Of a DNA stretch of 64,000 nt, positions 24,340 through 33,292 are shown in pieces. The position numbers and the translations under genes are program-made. The first letter of the stretch is position 1; each line of letters starts with the position of its first letter. The DNA is from JBALVT01 sp045110675 (lineage in GTDB: Bacteria > Pseudomonadota > Gammaproteobacteria > Pseudomonadales > Halieaceae). The DNA lies in assembly GCA_045110675.1 (NCBI GenBank), contig JBGCGJ010000015.1:62001-126000 (forward strand), written 5' to 3'. Below the pieces are notes generated by a model that saw nothing but the letters and a program-made list of their open reading frames with translations, made no database searches and was not told where the DNA came from.

Positions 24340-26559
24340 CTACCTTTTCCGTTTGCGTTTTAGTGATTTTTTGAATTTTTGTTTGTAGTCATAATAGTGA
24401 AACGGCACGGCCCATCCCCTGGCAAATTTCCTGCCCATACGAGACTCATAACACTCCACAAATTGGCGTCTGTCAAGCCAGTCTAACTTGTAGCAAATAC
24501 GCATCAGATCCTGCAGTCTGTGTCGTTGTTTTAAACCCGACCCATTGCCTAGCCACGCGCGGCCAATATCAATAAGATAAGGTTGAATTGACCCATCGCC
24601 CAGTTGCTTCAGTAGAAGATTCCCAGCGGAGAGATCGCGGTGAACTATCTGCTTATTGTGCATCTCGCAGGTAAATTCTGCCAGGATTTTAAACCAGGTG
24701 TGTTTGTCTACACCGCGATACTCGCGGGCCCCATCCCTTATTGCTCCGTAGACGTCTCGGGCGGAAAATGCACCGGGTATAAATTCGCACAAATACCAGG
24801 AATCTCGAATTCCCGGTTTCTGAGACTGCTCATAGTAAGCAATTGGCATGGGTGTTTTCACACCGCGTCTGAGCATTTCGCAAGCGTTGTTCCAGTGCCG
24901 TTTGCCCTTGCTGGGTCTGAAGCGATAGGTCAACCGTTTCAAACCCATAACTCTATTGAGTTTTACTGAGACCTGATCGCACAAGCCCCTAGTATCTTTT
25001 ACATTCCAGATTCGATTGCGAGCATCTCTCAATACCCCGGTCTCTTCCAGTGTGGGAATAATGCTCGGGCGCAGTCTGTGGATCGTAGCTGCGTCAGATA
25101 GTTGTGCGTCCGCTCGCAACATGGCGGCGCCGCACCAAGTGTCCTCGGAGTCGGGGATAGATCGATGGTGAGGAGAGCTTAAATGAATGGTGTTGTTTCC
25201 GGGAGTCGTTGCGGCGCGAGCCAAAACCGGAAAGGCCCCGGGGTTGGAGAATTCGATAAACACAGGCTGCTCGCTGATCACTACCTGTCGCTCCAGGACA
25301 GTGCCGCAGGCGTTGAAAAATTGCGCAGCTGCCAAATCTTGTTGTTCAAAAATCGAATCAACAGGCCAACTCATACCGTCACGGCACCACGCCAGATAGG
25401 ACACTCTATTCCCCTCAGATTCGAGTCTCATTATGCTCAACCCCTGGGGTTGATGTATTTCGGCGCGACACTCACTGCCCGACAGGCGGCTTACCGCATA
25501 GCTCAGTGCGCGAAACCCATCGGTGATTTGAAAGTCCTCCAGGACGCCGCGAACGCTCTGGTAGTAACTGACCTGATCTATGACAGGGTATTGATCAACT
25601 TGATCACTGATTAGACCGTCTCTTGCGCAGATCAGAGGGCCCCAATAGATTCGCCTTAGTGCACCGCTACTGGCGGCCAGGGCCAAGTACCGCAATAGAT
25701 AGTCAACCCGTTTTTGTTCCGGCCAGGCCGAGCGTCTTGATAGGCGTTTTGAGGTCCAGCATTTGTAGGTGCAGATGGTGTCTGGGCTGCCGTTGCTGGA
25801 GCCAATATGGTTAAGAATGCGGGCTTTCTTGAGCAAGTTCATTTTCAACAAAGGCGAGGCCAATTTGCCGAAGACTCTGTGGTCGTAAGCCTCCGGTTCT
25901 ACCACGCGTTCGACAAACAGGTTGTCACTGTGAACATCTGGTGAGCGACCCAGCCGCTTCATAAACCTCAGAAAGCTGGCGTTGTACAGGGGTTCAAAAT
26001 CTGAAACGTTGGGCCCTACTAGCTGGAAATCCTCCCCCTGTGTCAATTCGACCGCCGCATCCCAAGCCGTTTGGTAGGACAGGAATGAAAACCCGGACCA
26101 GCGTCCTCGGTTCGGTGTGCTACCGATTTCGAACTGCGAGATTTTGCCCCTATAGCAACTAAATACCGCCCCGAGGAATTCTCGCCAGCGGAGCTGTGCC
26201 TGGGTGTCTCGATACAAAGCTTTTGCTTCATCCAAGGGTGGAAACAAGTCCAGCATCACCTCAAAGTCGTCATCTAGCAGTCTTTCCAACAGTCGTTGCC
26301 CATTGCCACCCAGGCTGTCGTAGCTGAAGTCCATTCGAACCTGTTTGATATTGAGATCCGCGAGGCGCTCGAGAATATAACTGTCTACCGCTGGGTCGGA
26401 GGAGGGCGCAACGTTGATGCCGATGTAGTCGTTCGGTATTCCAACCATGGGCAGCGGTTTTTCGGAAAGCCGCAACCATGCCACGATTTGGGTTAGTGCA
26501 CTGGCGAAATCCAGAGCAGCGAGCGCAGTGGCTCGGATAGGCCGTAAATGTGTGTTCAA
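24340..26559 (-). CDS. fusion of glycoside-hydrolase-like barrel and WaaP/InaA-type kinase
   Basis: A 739-residue protein with two parts. Residues about 45-350 resemble a GH39/clan-A TIM barrel: YIGINVAP, a QVRMDFSYDSLGG strand, and FEIGSTPNRGRW at 143-154. In active relatives the last motif reads with NEPN; here it is STPN (147-150), so the acid/base Glu is replaced by Thr. Residues about 500-735 resemble a lipopolysaccharide kinase: SVKLNR with Lys533, catalytic loop HRDLSAGN (640-647) and DIGRA (664-668) in the DFG place. A basic tail KKSLKRKRKR ends it. There is no signal peptide. The kinase site looks intact and the hydrolase site looks dead. The substrate is unknown, with a cell-surface sugar as an inference. 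Confidence 0.7.
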   Translation of the reverse strand: MNTHLRPIRATALAALDFASALTQIVAWLRLSEKPLPMVGIPNDYIGINVAPSSDPAVDSYILERLADLNIKQVRMDFSYDSLGGNGQRLLERLLDDDFEVMLDLFPPLDEAKALYRDTQAQLRWREFLGAVFSCYRGKISQFEIGSTPNRGRWSGFSFLSYQTAWDAAVELTQGEDFQLVGPNVSDFEPLYNASFLRFMKRLGRSPDVHSDNLFVERVVEPEAYDHRVFGKLASPLLKMNLLKKARILNHIGSSNGSPDTICTYKCWTSKRLSRRSAWPEQKRVDYLLRYLALAASSGALRRIYWGPLICARDGLISDQVDQYPVIDQVSYYQSVRGVLEDFQITDGFRALSYAVSRLSGSECRAEIHQPQGLSIMRLESEGNRVSYLAWCRDGMSWPVDSIFEQQDLAAAQFFNACGTVLERQVVISEQPVFIEFSNPGAFPVLARAATTPGNNTIHLSSPHHRSIPDSEDTWCGAAMLRADAQLSDAATIHRLRPSIIPTLEETGVLRDARNRIWNVKDTRGLCDQVSVKLNRVMGLKRLTYRFRPSKGKRHWNNACEMLRRGVKTPMPIAYYEQSQKPGIRDSWYLCEFIPGAFSARDVYGAIRDGAREYRGVDKHTWFKILAEFTCEMHNKQIVHRDLSAGNLLLKQLGDGSIQPYLIDIGRAWLGNGSGLKQRHRLQDLMRICYKLDWLDRRQFVECYESRMGRKFARGWAVPFHYYDYKQKFKKSLKRKRKR

Positions 26560-26597
26560 ACAGATTTCCTAGGGCGCTTATTCACGCGCGCCACGGT

Positions 26598-27374
26598 TTA
26601 CTTCTCGGCATTGGCGGCGTCTAGAAATGCAGGTTTTTCACCACCTCCGTGTACCGCAAAATTGGTGCCACTAACATACGAAGCCAGTGGTGAAGCGAAA
26701 AAAAGACAGGCGTTGCCGATGTCAGATGGTACTGCCATGCGTCCCAATGGGATTGTCGCGCCTACTGCTGCCACACCTTCAGCATCGCCGTAGTGCAGTT
26801 CTGATTGTTCGGTTTCCGTCAGGCCAACCACTACGGCGTTGACTCTGACCTTGGGCGCCCATTCAACGGCTAATGATGTTCCCAGATTAACCAGCCCAGC
26901 CTTAGCGGCACCGTATGCAGCGGTACCAGGGGAGGGGCGTATAGTGCTCACGCTCGCTATATTGACGATGCTTCCGCCTGAATCCTGTGATTGCATAATA
27001 CGATTTGCGGCTTGACTAAAATTCAATGGAGCGATCAAGTTGAGGCGAATGATAGACTCCGAAAATCTCGGTGAAACGGTGGCGGCCTCAGCATAAGGTG
27101 CGCCCCCGGCATTGTTGATCAGTACGTCGACGGAGCCAAACTGCTTCTGGGCGAATTCAATACAGGCTTCAATTTGCTCGAAATCGCGCACATCACATTG
27201 AGTAAATACGGCTTCATTATCACCACTTCGCGGCATTTCTTCGGGTTCGCTGCGACCACAAATCAAAACCTTCGCGCCGGCGGCGAGGAAAGACTGGGAA
27301 ATCCCGGCGCCAATACCTTTGCCACCACCAGTAACAATCACCGATTTGCCCGTGAAATCCAGTGGGTTGTCCAT
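26598..27374 (-). CDS. short-chain dehydrogenase/reductase
   Basis: A classical SDR of 258 residues. The cofactor loop TGGGKGIG lies at 15-22, the NNAGG motif at about 88, and the catalytic Ser/Tyr/Lys in NIASVS and YGAAKAG. The C-terminal region (YVSGTNFAVHGGGEKP) is typical. It likely uses NAD(P)H on an alcohol or ketone; the substrate is not predictable. It diverges from the F420 operon across 228 bases, and is preceded on its own strand by TAAGGAGTTAGGC. It lies 38 bases upstream of the barrel/kinase gene on the same strand and may share a transcript with it. Confidence 0.88.
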   Translation of the reverse strand: MDNPLDFTGKSVIVTGGGKGIGAGISQSFLAAGAKVLICGRSEPEEMPRSGDNEAVFTQCDVRDFEQIEACIEFAQKQFGSVDVLINNAGGAPYAEAATVSPRFSESIIRLNLIAPLNFSQAANRIMQSQDSGGSIVNIASVSTIRPSPGTAAYGAAKAGLVNLGTSLAVEWAPKVRVNAVVVGLTETEQSELHYGDAEGVAAVGATIPLGRMAVPSDIGNACLFFASPLASYVSGTNFAVHGGGEKPAFLDAANAEK

Positions 27375-27399
27375 TTAGCCTAACTCCTTACATCCGATA

Positions 27400-27432
27400 G
27401 CGCGAGCCTGGAGGTAAGGCCGGCTCCCGCGC
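27400..27432. other. hairpin in the divergent SDR/F420 intergenic region
   Basis: GCGCGAGCC (27400-27408) can pair with GGCTCCCGCGC (27422-27432) with a two-base bulge. It sits just upstream of the SDR start, in the 5' leader on the minus strand. It could be an operator or leader structure; nothing more can be said from sequence. Confidence 0.3.
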
Positions 27433-27602
27433 TTGTGATTGGACAGTGATTTACATAAGATGCCTCAGCGGTGCCCATCCTAACTCAATTTGGGGAGGCT
27501 GGAAATTACCGCCTCGATTAATCAGTCCTCGGTGCAGCATTCACTCCGCTTGCTGGTTTGGGCTGTATCTCACTTAGAAAAAACTCATTGGGAACATTGT
27601 TT

Positions 27603-28286
27603 ATGACGACAGAAAGTTTACCCGTACTTGCCATACTTGGTGGTACCGGAGATCTCGGAACCGGACTGGCTCGCCGTTGGTCACAGGCCGGCTATCAAGT
27701 CATTATCGGCTCTAGAACAGTTGAAAAGGCTGAGACGGCGGCAGCGGACTTGCGCGAAGTGATGGCCGAGCGCGGTGTCGCTGAAATTAGCGTGCAGGCG
27801 ATGGAGAACTTAGCGGCTGCCGAGGCGGCTGATATTGTCACCCTGACTGTTCCCTTCAGCCATCAATCGAGCACTTTGGAGCTGGTGAAACCTGCGCTGC
27901 AGGGCAAAATTCTTATCGACGTCACGGTTCCTCTTAAACCCCCGAAGGTTGCCAGAGTTCAAATGCCGCCAGAGGGCAGTGCTGGTCAGATCGCACAGGA
28001 ACTCCTGGGTGAAGATGTCAGCGTTGTTTCAGCTTTTCAAAATGTCGCTGCCCACCACTTGCAAGAAGGCAGCGGAATACATTGTGATGTGCTGGTGTGT
28101 GGCAATAAGAAGGTCGCGCGAGAAGCGGTGATTACTCTGGTTGAAGCCGCAGGTATGCGCGGATTTCACGCGGGGATGATTAACAACGCCGCAGCCGCCG
28201 AAGCGCTCACGTCTGTGCTGATTGTCATCAACAAACAGTACAACTGTCACGCAGGTATCACCATCAGTGGACTGGAAGATGGCTAA
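27603..28286 (+). CDS. npdG: F420-dependent NADP oxidoreductase
   Basis: A 227-residue protein of the F420H2:NADP oxidoreductase family. It passes hydride between NADPH and coenzyme F420. The N-terminal Rossmann loop ILGGTGDLGTGLA is followed by IIGSRTVEKAE, where Ser/Arg/Thr select NADP phosphate. The mid-region LTVPFSHQSSTLELV and VTVPLKPPKV match the family. The upstream frame reaches 27558, but ATG 27603 gives the proper N-terminus. Its TAA shares a base with the cofE ATG. It is the first gene of the F420 operon and would supply reduced F420. Confidence 0.9.
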   Translation: MTTESLPVLAILGGTGDLGTGLARRWSQAGYQVIIGSRTVEKAETAAADLREVMAERGVAEISVQAMENLAAAEAADIVTLTVPFSHQSSTLELVKPALQGKILIDVTVPLKPPKVARVQMPPEGSAGQIAQELLGEDVSVVSAFQNVAAHHLQEGSGIHCDVLVCGNKKVAREAVITLVEAAGMRGFHAGMINNAAAAEALTSVLIVINKQYNCHAGITISGLEDG

Positions 28287-29053
28287 TGCCCGGGAAGTTG
28301 GAACTCATACCGCTCGAGGAATTCCCCCGCGTTTTACCTGGAGATGATTTAACGCAATTACTTGCAGCGTCACTCGAGCGCAATCAATTGACTTTGTGCT
28401 CGGGCGACGTGCTGGTAATTGCTCAGAAAATTGTTTCCAAGGCAGAGGGTCGCTATGTAAGACTCAGCGATGTAACACCCTCTGAAAGGGCACTGGCCGT
28501 CGCAGCCGAAGCCGATAAAGATCCACGCCAGGTTGAACTGGTTTTACGTGAATCTAGTGAGGTGCTTAGAGTGCGTCCCGGCGTCATCATCGTCGAGCAT
28601 CGCAACGGCTATGTTCACGCCAACGCCGGCATCGATAAATCCAATATCCCCAATAGTAAAGAGGATCCGCAGGTACTGCTATTGCCCCTGGATTCCGATG
28701 AGTCCGCTCAGTCGATTCGGCAGCAGTTGGCGGCGCTCGGGCATATCGCGCCGCAGATTATCATCAACGACAGCGCGGGTCGCGCCTGGCGCAATGGCAC
28801 CGTTGGAATTGCAATTGGTACAGCCGGCTTTTCGCCTCTTTACAACCAGATCGGCGAGATTGATATGTTTGGCAACGAGCTGGAAGTTACCGAAGCAGCG
28901 GTCGCCGATGAGCTCGCGGCTGCGGCATCTCTGGTCATGGGTCAGGCGGCTGAGCAGTGCCCGGTGGTATTGGTTCGAGGGGCTAGCTTGCAAGCGGCTG
29001 AAGTCGATTCCAAAAGCCTGCTTCGGGACAAGTCCATGGATATGTTTCGCTGA
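28286..29053 (+). CDS. cofE: coenzyme F420-0:L-glutamate ligase CofE
   Basis: This 255-residue enzyme adds glutamate to F420-0 with GTP. Signature stretches are VLVIAQKIVSKAEGR, LVLRESSEVLRVRPG and NDSAGRAWRNGTVGIAIG, which carry the ligase active-site residues. The protein ends after the ligase domain. The C-terminal FMN-reductase half found in actinobacterial FbiB is absent. It is joined by one-base overlaps to the upstream npdG and downstream cofD genes, so the operon is translationally coupled. The number of glutamates added cannot be read from sequence. Confidence 0.94.
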   Translation: MPGKLELIPLEEFPRVLPGDDLTQLLAASLERNQLTLCSGDVLVIAQKIVSKAEGRYVRLSDVTPSERALAVAAEADKDPRQVELVLRESSEVLRVRPGVIIVEHRNGYVHANAGIDKSNIPNSKEDPQVLLLPLDSDESAQSIRQQLAALGHIAPQIIINDSAGRAWRNGTVGIAIGTAGFSPLYNQIGEIDMFGNELEVTEAAVADELAAAASLVMGQAAEQCPVVLVRGASLQAAEVDSKSLLRDKSMDMFR

Positions 29054-30009
29054 TGGATCCAAGCAAGATACTGGCCCTGACAGGGGGTGTTGGTGGTGCG
29101 AAACTCGCCCTGGGTCTAACAGACCTACTCGGTGTGGATCAGCTCGAAATCGTGGTCAATACCGCCGATGATTTTCGCCACCTGGGCCTGAATATCTGCC
29201 CCGATATCGACACTCTGCTCTACACGCTCTCCGGGAAAAGCAATCAACAATTAGGTTGGGGGCTTGAAGGGGAATCCTGGGCGGCAATGGATGCGCTGGA
29301 ACAGCTTGGCGGGGAGACATGGTTTCGCCTTGGCGATAGAGATTTGGCCACCCATTTGTGGAGGACTCAGGCCCTTGGGGATGGAACGGCTCTGGCGCAG
29401 GTAACTGATAATTTAGCTAAGCGCATGGGTGTTCAATACTGTATCCATCCCATGTCCGATGACCCGGTCAGTACACTTGTTCACAGCGAAGAAGGTGATC
29501 TGCCCTTTCAACACTATTTTGTCCGTAGACAATGCGCACCAGCGGTCACTGGCTTCAGCTTTCGGGGGCTTGATCGAGCCGTGATCAACCCTGCCGTGAG
29601 CGAACTCATCGCCAGCCAATCCCTCAAAGGCGTTGTGATCTGCCCCTCCAACCCCTTCGTCAGCGTTGATCCGATTTTAAAACTTCCGGGCTTTTACGAT
29701 TCTCTTAAAGCCTCCAATGTTCCCGTTATTGCCGTAAGTCCGATTGTGGCGGGGATGGCAATAAAAGGTCCGGCGGCGAAAATGATGGCCGAACTCAACA
29801 TGCCAGTGACTGCATTGGCGGTCGCCGAGCACTATGCGGAGCATTATCCTGGGTTGCTGAACCATTTCGTTATCGATCAAAGTGACGGTACACTAGCCCC
29901 TGCGATCAATGAATTAGGAATGGTAGCGGACATAACCGCCACGGTAATGAAAACACGCGAAGATAAAAAAGCACTGGCAGAGTTCGTTCTGCGATTGTTA
30001 GAGCCCTAA
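29053..30009 (+). CDS. cofD: 2-phospho-L-lactate transferase CofD
   Basis: A 318-residue CofD/FbiA family transferase. It moves the phospho-lactyl (or phospho-enolpyruvyl or phosphoglyceryl) group from the guanylated donor to the deazaflavin FO, making F420-0 or its variant. The N-terminal LTGGVGGAKLALGL, the middle NTADDFRHLGLNICPDIDTLLYT region and CPSNPFVSVDPIL are clear family motifs. The ATG overlaps the cofE stop by one base. Which three-carbon donor is used is not visible here. Confidence 0.95.
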   Translation: MDPSKILALTGGVGGAKLALGLTDLLGVDQLEIVVNTADDFRHLGLNICPDIDTLLYTLSGKSNQQLGWGLEGESWAAMDALEQLGGETWFRLGDRDLATHLWRTQALGDGTALAQVTDNLAKRMGVQYCIHPMSDDPVSTLVHSEEGDLPFQHYFVRRQCAPAVTGFSFRGLDRAVINPAVSELIASQSLKGVVICPSNPFVSVDPILKLPGFYDSLKASNVPVIAVSPIVAGMAIKGPAAKMMAELNMPVTALAVAEHYAEHYPGLLNHFVIDQSDGTLAPAINELGMVADITATVMKTREDKKALAEFVLRLLEP

Positions 30010-30026
30010 GGGTTATGGTTTAAACG

Positions 30027-30764
30027 ATGGCTCAAACCAAAGTGCATGCTCTACTTCCACTGAAAGATCTGGTCAGCGCCAAAACCAGATTAGGTGGGGT
30101 TCTGCGGCCCAGTGAACGTCGCGCACTCGCCCAGGCGATGGTTGAAGATGTGCTGCAAACATTGACCAGCCATCCCCAGGTCAGCCGCGTCACTCTCGTG
30201 TCGGATGACCCCGGCGCCGATTTGTTATCCTGTAAGTACGGTATCGATTTTCTGGATGAACGCACTCTCAATTGTCGGGGTCTTAATCCGGTCCTCGAGA
30301 AAGCCTGTGATCGTTTGGCGACAGGCCCGGAGGATATCACCTTGATCTTGCACGGAGATATCCCGTTGCTTTCCGCGGGTGATATCGACGCTGCGCTGTC
30401 TAAAAGAGAGGCCACGTCCGGTCTTTTAATCGGTTGTGATCGCCTCCGCCAGGGCACTAATTTGTTGATGTTTGATTCCCTCAGTCGCCCAGAATTTAAT
30501 TTTGGCTCTCACAGCTGCGATAAACATGCCGCGGCCGCTCGGCAAGCGGGCATAGCCGTTTCGGTGTTTCACACTCTGGCTATCGGGCTGGATATTGATG
30601 AGCCGGCCGATCTGGCTATGTTAATGGCGGAGCTGGATCCGCAGGTAGGCAGCCACACAGCAAAACTGCTTTTGGGGACACCTTTAGGAAAGCGGATCGA
30701 GGTGCAGGTCGGCAACACCGACGCTGGCACTACTTATTCGCACAACGGCGAGACACAAGTATGA
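30027..30764 (+). CDS. cofC: phospholactate/PEP guanylyltransferase CofC
   Basis: A 245-residue nucleotidyltransferase of the CofC/FbiD family. It activates the three-carbon acid with GTP for CofD. The start ALLPLKDLVSAKTRLGGVL carries the nucleotide-binding pattern, and LILHGDIPLLS holds the metal-binding aspartate. FGSHSCDKHAAAAR fits the substrate region. Activity on 2-phospho-L-lactate, PEP or 3-phosphoglycerate depends on a few residues that I cannot judge by eye. Its end overlaps fbiC by 4 bases (ATGA). Confidence 0.9.
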   Translation: MAQTKVHALLPLKDLVSAKTRLGGVLRPSERRALAQAMVEDVLQTLTSHPQVSRVTLVSDDPGADLLSCKYGIDFLDERTLNCRGLNPVLEKACDRLATGPEDITLILHGDIPLLSAGDIDAALSKREATSGLLIGCDRLRQGTNLLMFDSLSRPEFNFGSHSCDKHAAAARQAGIAVSVFHTLAIGLDIDEPADLAMLMAELDPQVGSHTAKLLLGTPLGKRIEVQVGNTDAGTTYSHNGETQV

Positions 30765-33277
30765 CCCAGTGGCAGGACATAAAGCAGGAGTTGCGCGGTG
30801 GTGGCAGAATCAGCGATGAGCAGGCGCTGAGTTTGGCTGACTTCGCAGAAACGGATCAGTTGGCAACGGTTGCGGGTGAATTACGGGATCGCCAATTTCG
30901 CAATATCGTCACCTACTCGCGCAAAATATTTATTCCCCTGACACACTTGTGCCGAGACGTCTGCCACTATTGTACGTTTGCGCAAACCCCAAAGAAGATT
31001 GAACAGCCCTACATGCCTGTGGAGCAGGTTTTAGAGTTGTGTCGCCAGGGCGCTGAGATGGGTTGTCAGGAAGCGCTCTTTACCCTGGGCGAAAAACCGG
31101 AACTGCGCTATAACGCGGCGAGGAAGGCACTCGCTGAATTGGGTTTTGCCACTACCTTGGATTATGTCAAAGAAGTGGCATCAAAAGTGTTGTCCGAGAC
31201 CGGCTTACTCCCTCATATTAATGCCGGCTGCATGACTGCTGATGAGCTTGCCAGTTTACGAGAGGTCAGCGCCTCCATGGGAATCATGCTCGAATCCGCG
31301 TCTCAGCGCTTGTGCGAAAAGGGCATGCCTCACTATGGTTCCCCCGACAAAGATCCCGCTGTTCGACTTGAAACACTTGAGTTGGCAGGTCGCGCCAACG
31401 TTCCGTTTACATCCGGAATATTGATCGGGATTGGGGAAACCAGGGCCGAGCGCATTGAGTCTTTATTGCAACTCAGAGCCGTTCACGAGCGTCACGGTCA
31501 TCTGCAGGAAGTGATTGTTCAGAACTTTCGTGCCAAACCCAATACCTTGATGGCAAGCGCGCCGGAGCCCGATTTAAACGAGCTGCTGTGGACCATTGCA
31601 GTAACACGCCTGATATTTGGCCAGCAGATGAGCATCCAGGCACCGCCTAATCTCAGCCCCGGTGTACTTCCGCAAATTGTCGCAGCGGGCATCAATGACT
31701 GGGGTGGGGTATCGCCCGTGACCCCCGATTTTGTAAATCCGGAGGCACCCTGGCCCCATTTGGACAAGCTCGCGAATGAGACCGCCGCCGCGGGAAAATT
31801 TCTTGAACAGCGACTCACTATTTATCCGGAATTTGCCAGAGACTCGCAGCGGTGGCTAGCACCAGAATTGCGTGGGCCAGTGATGCGACAAATGGATGCC
31901 TGCGGTTACGCTCGACGCGATCAGTGGGCACCGGGTGAAGAACAGCCCGTTCCCGATCTTGAGGCGAATTTGTTGGCAAATCCTCCGGCGGAAAAAAATG
32001 TGTCTGAGGACCTGCGCGCCATCGTTGCTCGCTGTGAATCGGGTGCCGATCTTTCCGAGGCGGATATTACTCGGTTATTCACCAGTAGGGGCTCAGAATT
32101 CAGCTTTGTGGCCGATCGCGCCAGTGCTTTGCGTAAAAAAGTGAAAGGCGATGAGGTGAGCTACGTCGTCAATCGCAACATTAATTACACCAATGTGTGT
32201 TATTTCAAGTGTCAGTTCTGTGCGTTTTCAAAAGGCAAAATGAGCGAGAACTTGCGCGGACGGCCCTATGATATAAGTGCTGAGGAAATTGCACGCCGCT
32301 GCACTGAAGCCTGGGACCGAGGAGCCACTGAGGTATGCATGCAAGGCGGAATACACCCGGATTATACGGGCCAAACCTATTTGGATATTCTCCATACGGT
32401 AAAACACGCGACGCCCGACATGCATGTTCATGCGTTTTCACCACTGGAGGTATGGCAGGGCGCACAGACTCTGGGTTTAAGTTTGCGAGAATTTTTACAA
32501 CGGTTGAAAGACGCAGGGCTCGGTACTTTGCCGGGAACCGCGGCGGAAATTTTGCATGACGATGTTCGCGCAGATCTTTGTTCTGACAAACTTAACACTG
32601 CCCAGTGGCTGGAGGTCATGGAAACAGCTCACGATCTGGGTCTAAAGACCACCGCTACCATTATGTACGGTCATATTGAACAACCCCAGCATTGGGCCCG
32701 GCATCTGCGACTTATCCGCAAGTTACAGCAGCGCACCGGGGGGTTTACCGAGTTTGTACCATTGCCATTTGTGCACATGGAAGCGCCGATGTATCTGAAA
32801 GGTAACTCACGCAAGGGCCCCAGTTTTCGCGAGGCCATTTTAATGCACGCTGTTGCACGTCTGGTGTTTCACGGCTTGATCGACAACATTCAGGCATCTT
32901 GGGTCAAAATGGGTAGTGAGGGTGTGGAAGCTTGCCTCAATGCGGGTGTCAATGACTTGGGCGGCACCCTCATGAACGAGAGCATCACTCGTGCAGCTGG
33001 CTCTAGTCATGGGCAGGAATGGTCGCCTGGTATTATGAAATCAAAAATCCGTGGAGCGGGGCGTGTCCCAAGAGTGAGAACTACGCTTTATGGAGAGGTT
33101 TCCTCTGAGCGGGCCGCCGCTGCCACGATTGCACCCCAGCTCATCCACGTTGAAAATGCCGGGGCGGCGAAACTTCAACGCAGTAAGCGCTTGCAGCTGC
33201 GCTCATCCGAAGCAATGCGATTTGCGCACTTTGCCTCGCCGATAGATCAGGTGGTGTTAATGGCCGCCTGCAACTAG
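30761..33277 (+). CDS. fbiC: FO synthase, fused CofG/CofH
   Basis: The 838-residue protein fuses two radical-SAM enzymes that together make FO (7,8-didemethyl-8-hydroxy-5-deazariboflavin) from tyrosine and a flavin precursor. The CofG half has CRDVCHYC (Cys64, Cys68, Cys71). The CofH half has CYFKCQFC (Cys480, Cys484, Cys487). Both clusters are intact. The one-protein form is typical of bacteria such as actinomycetes; archaea and cyanobacteria keep two proteins. It completes the F420 operon. ung follows only 15 bases later and may be carried on the same transcript. Confidence 0.96.
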   Translation: MTQWQDIKQELRGGGRISDEQALSLADFAETDQLATVAGELRDRQFRNIVTYSRKIFIPLTHLCRDVCHYCTFAQTPKKIEQPYMPVEQVLELCRQGAEMGCQEALFTLGEKPELRYNAARKALAELGFATTLDYVKEVASKVLSETGLLPHINAGCMTADELASLREVSASMGIMLESASQRLCEKGMPHYGSPDKDPAVRLETLELAGRANVPFTSGILIGIGETRAERIESLLQLRAVHERHGHLQEVIVQNFRAKPNTLMASAPEPDLNELLWTIAVTRLIFGQQMSIQAPPNLSPGVLPQIVAAGINDWGGVSPVTPDFVNPEAPWPHLDKLANETAAAGKFLEQRLTIYPEFARDSQRWLAPELRGPVMRQMDACGYARRDQWAPGEEQPVPDLEANLLANPPAEKNVSEDLRAIVARCESGADLSEADITRLFTSRGSEFSFVADRASALRKKVKGDEVSYVVNRNINYTNVCYFKCQFCAFSKGKMSENLRGRPYDISAEEIARRCTEAWDRGATEVCMQGGIHPDYTGQTYLDILHTVKHATPDMHVHAFSPLEVWQGAQTLGLSLREFLQRLKDAGLGTLPGTAAEILHDDVRADLCSDKLNTAQWLEVMETAHDLGLKTTATIMYGHIEQPQHWARHLRLIRKLQQRTGGFTEFVPLPFVHMEAPMYLKGNSRKGPSFREAILMHAVARLVFHGLIDNIQASWVKMGSEGVEACLNAGVNDLGGTLMNESITRAAGSSHGQEWSPGIMKSKIRGAGRVPRVRTTLYGEVSSERAAAATIAPQLIHVENAGAAKLQRSKRLQLRSSEAMRFAHFASPIDQVVLMAACN

Positions 33278-33292
33278 CGCTTTCAGTACGCC

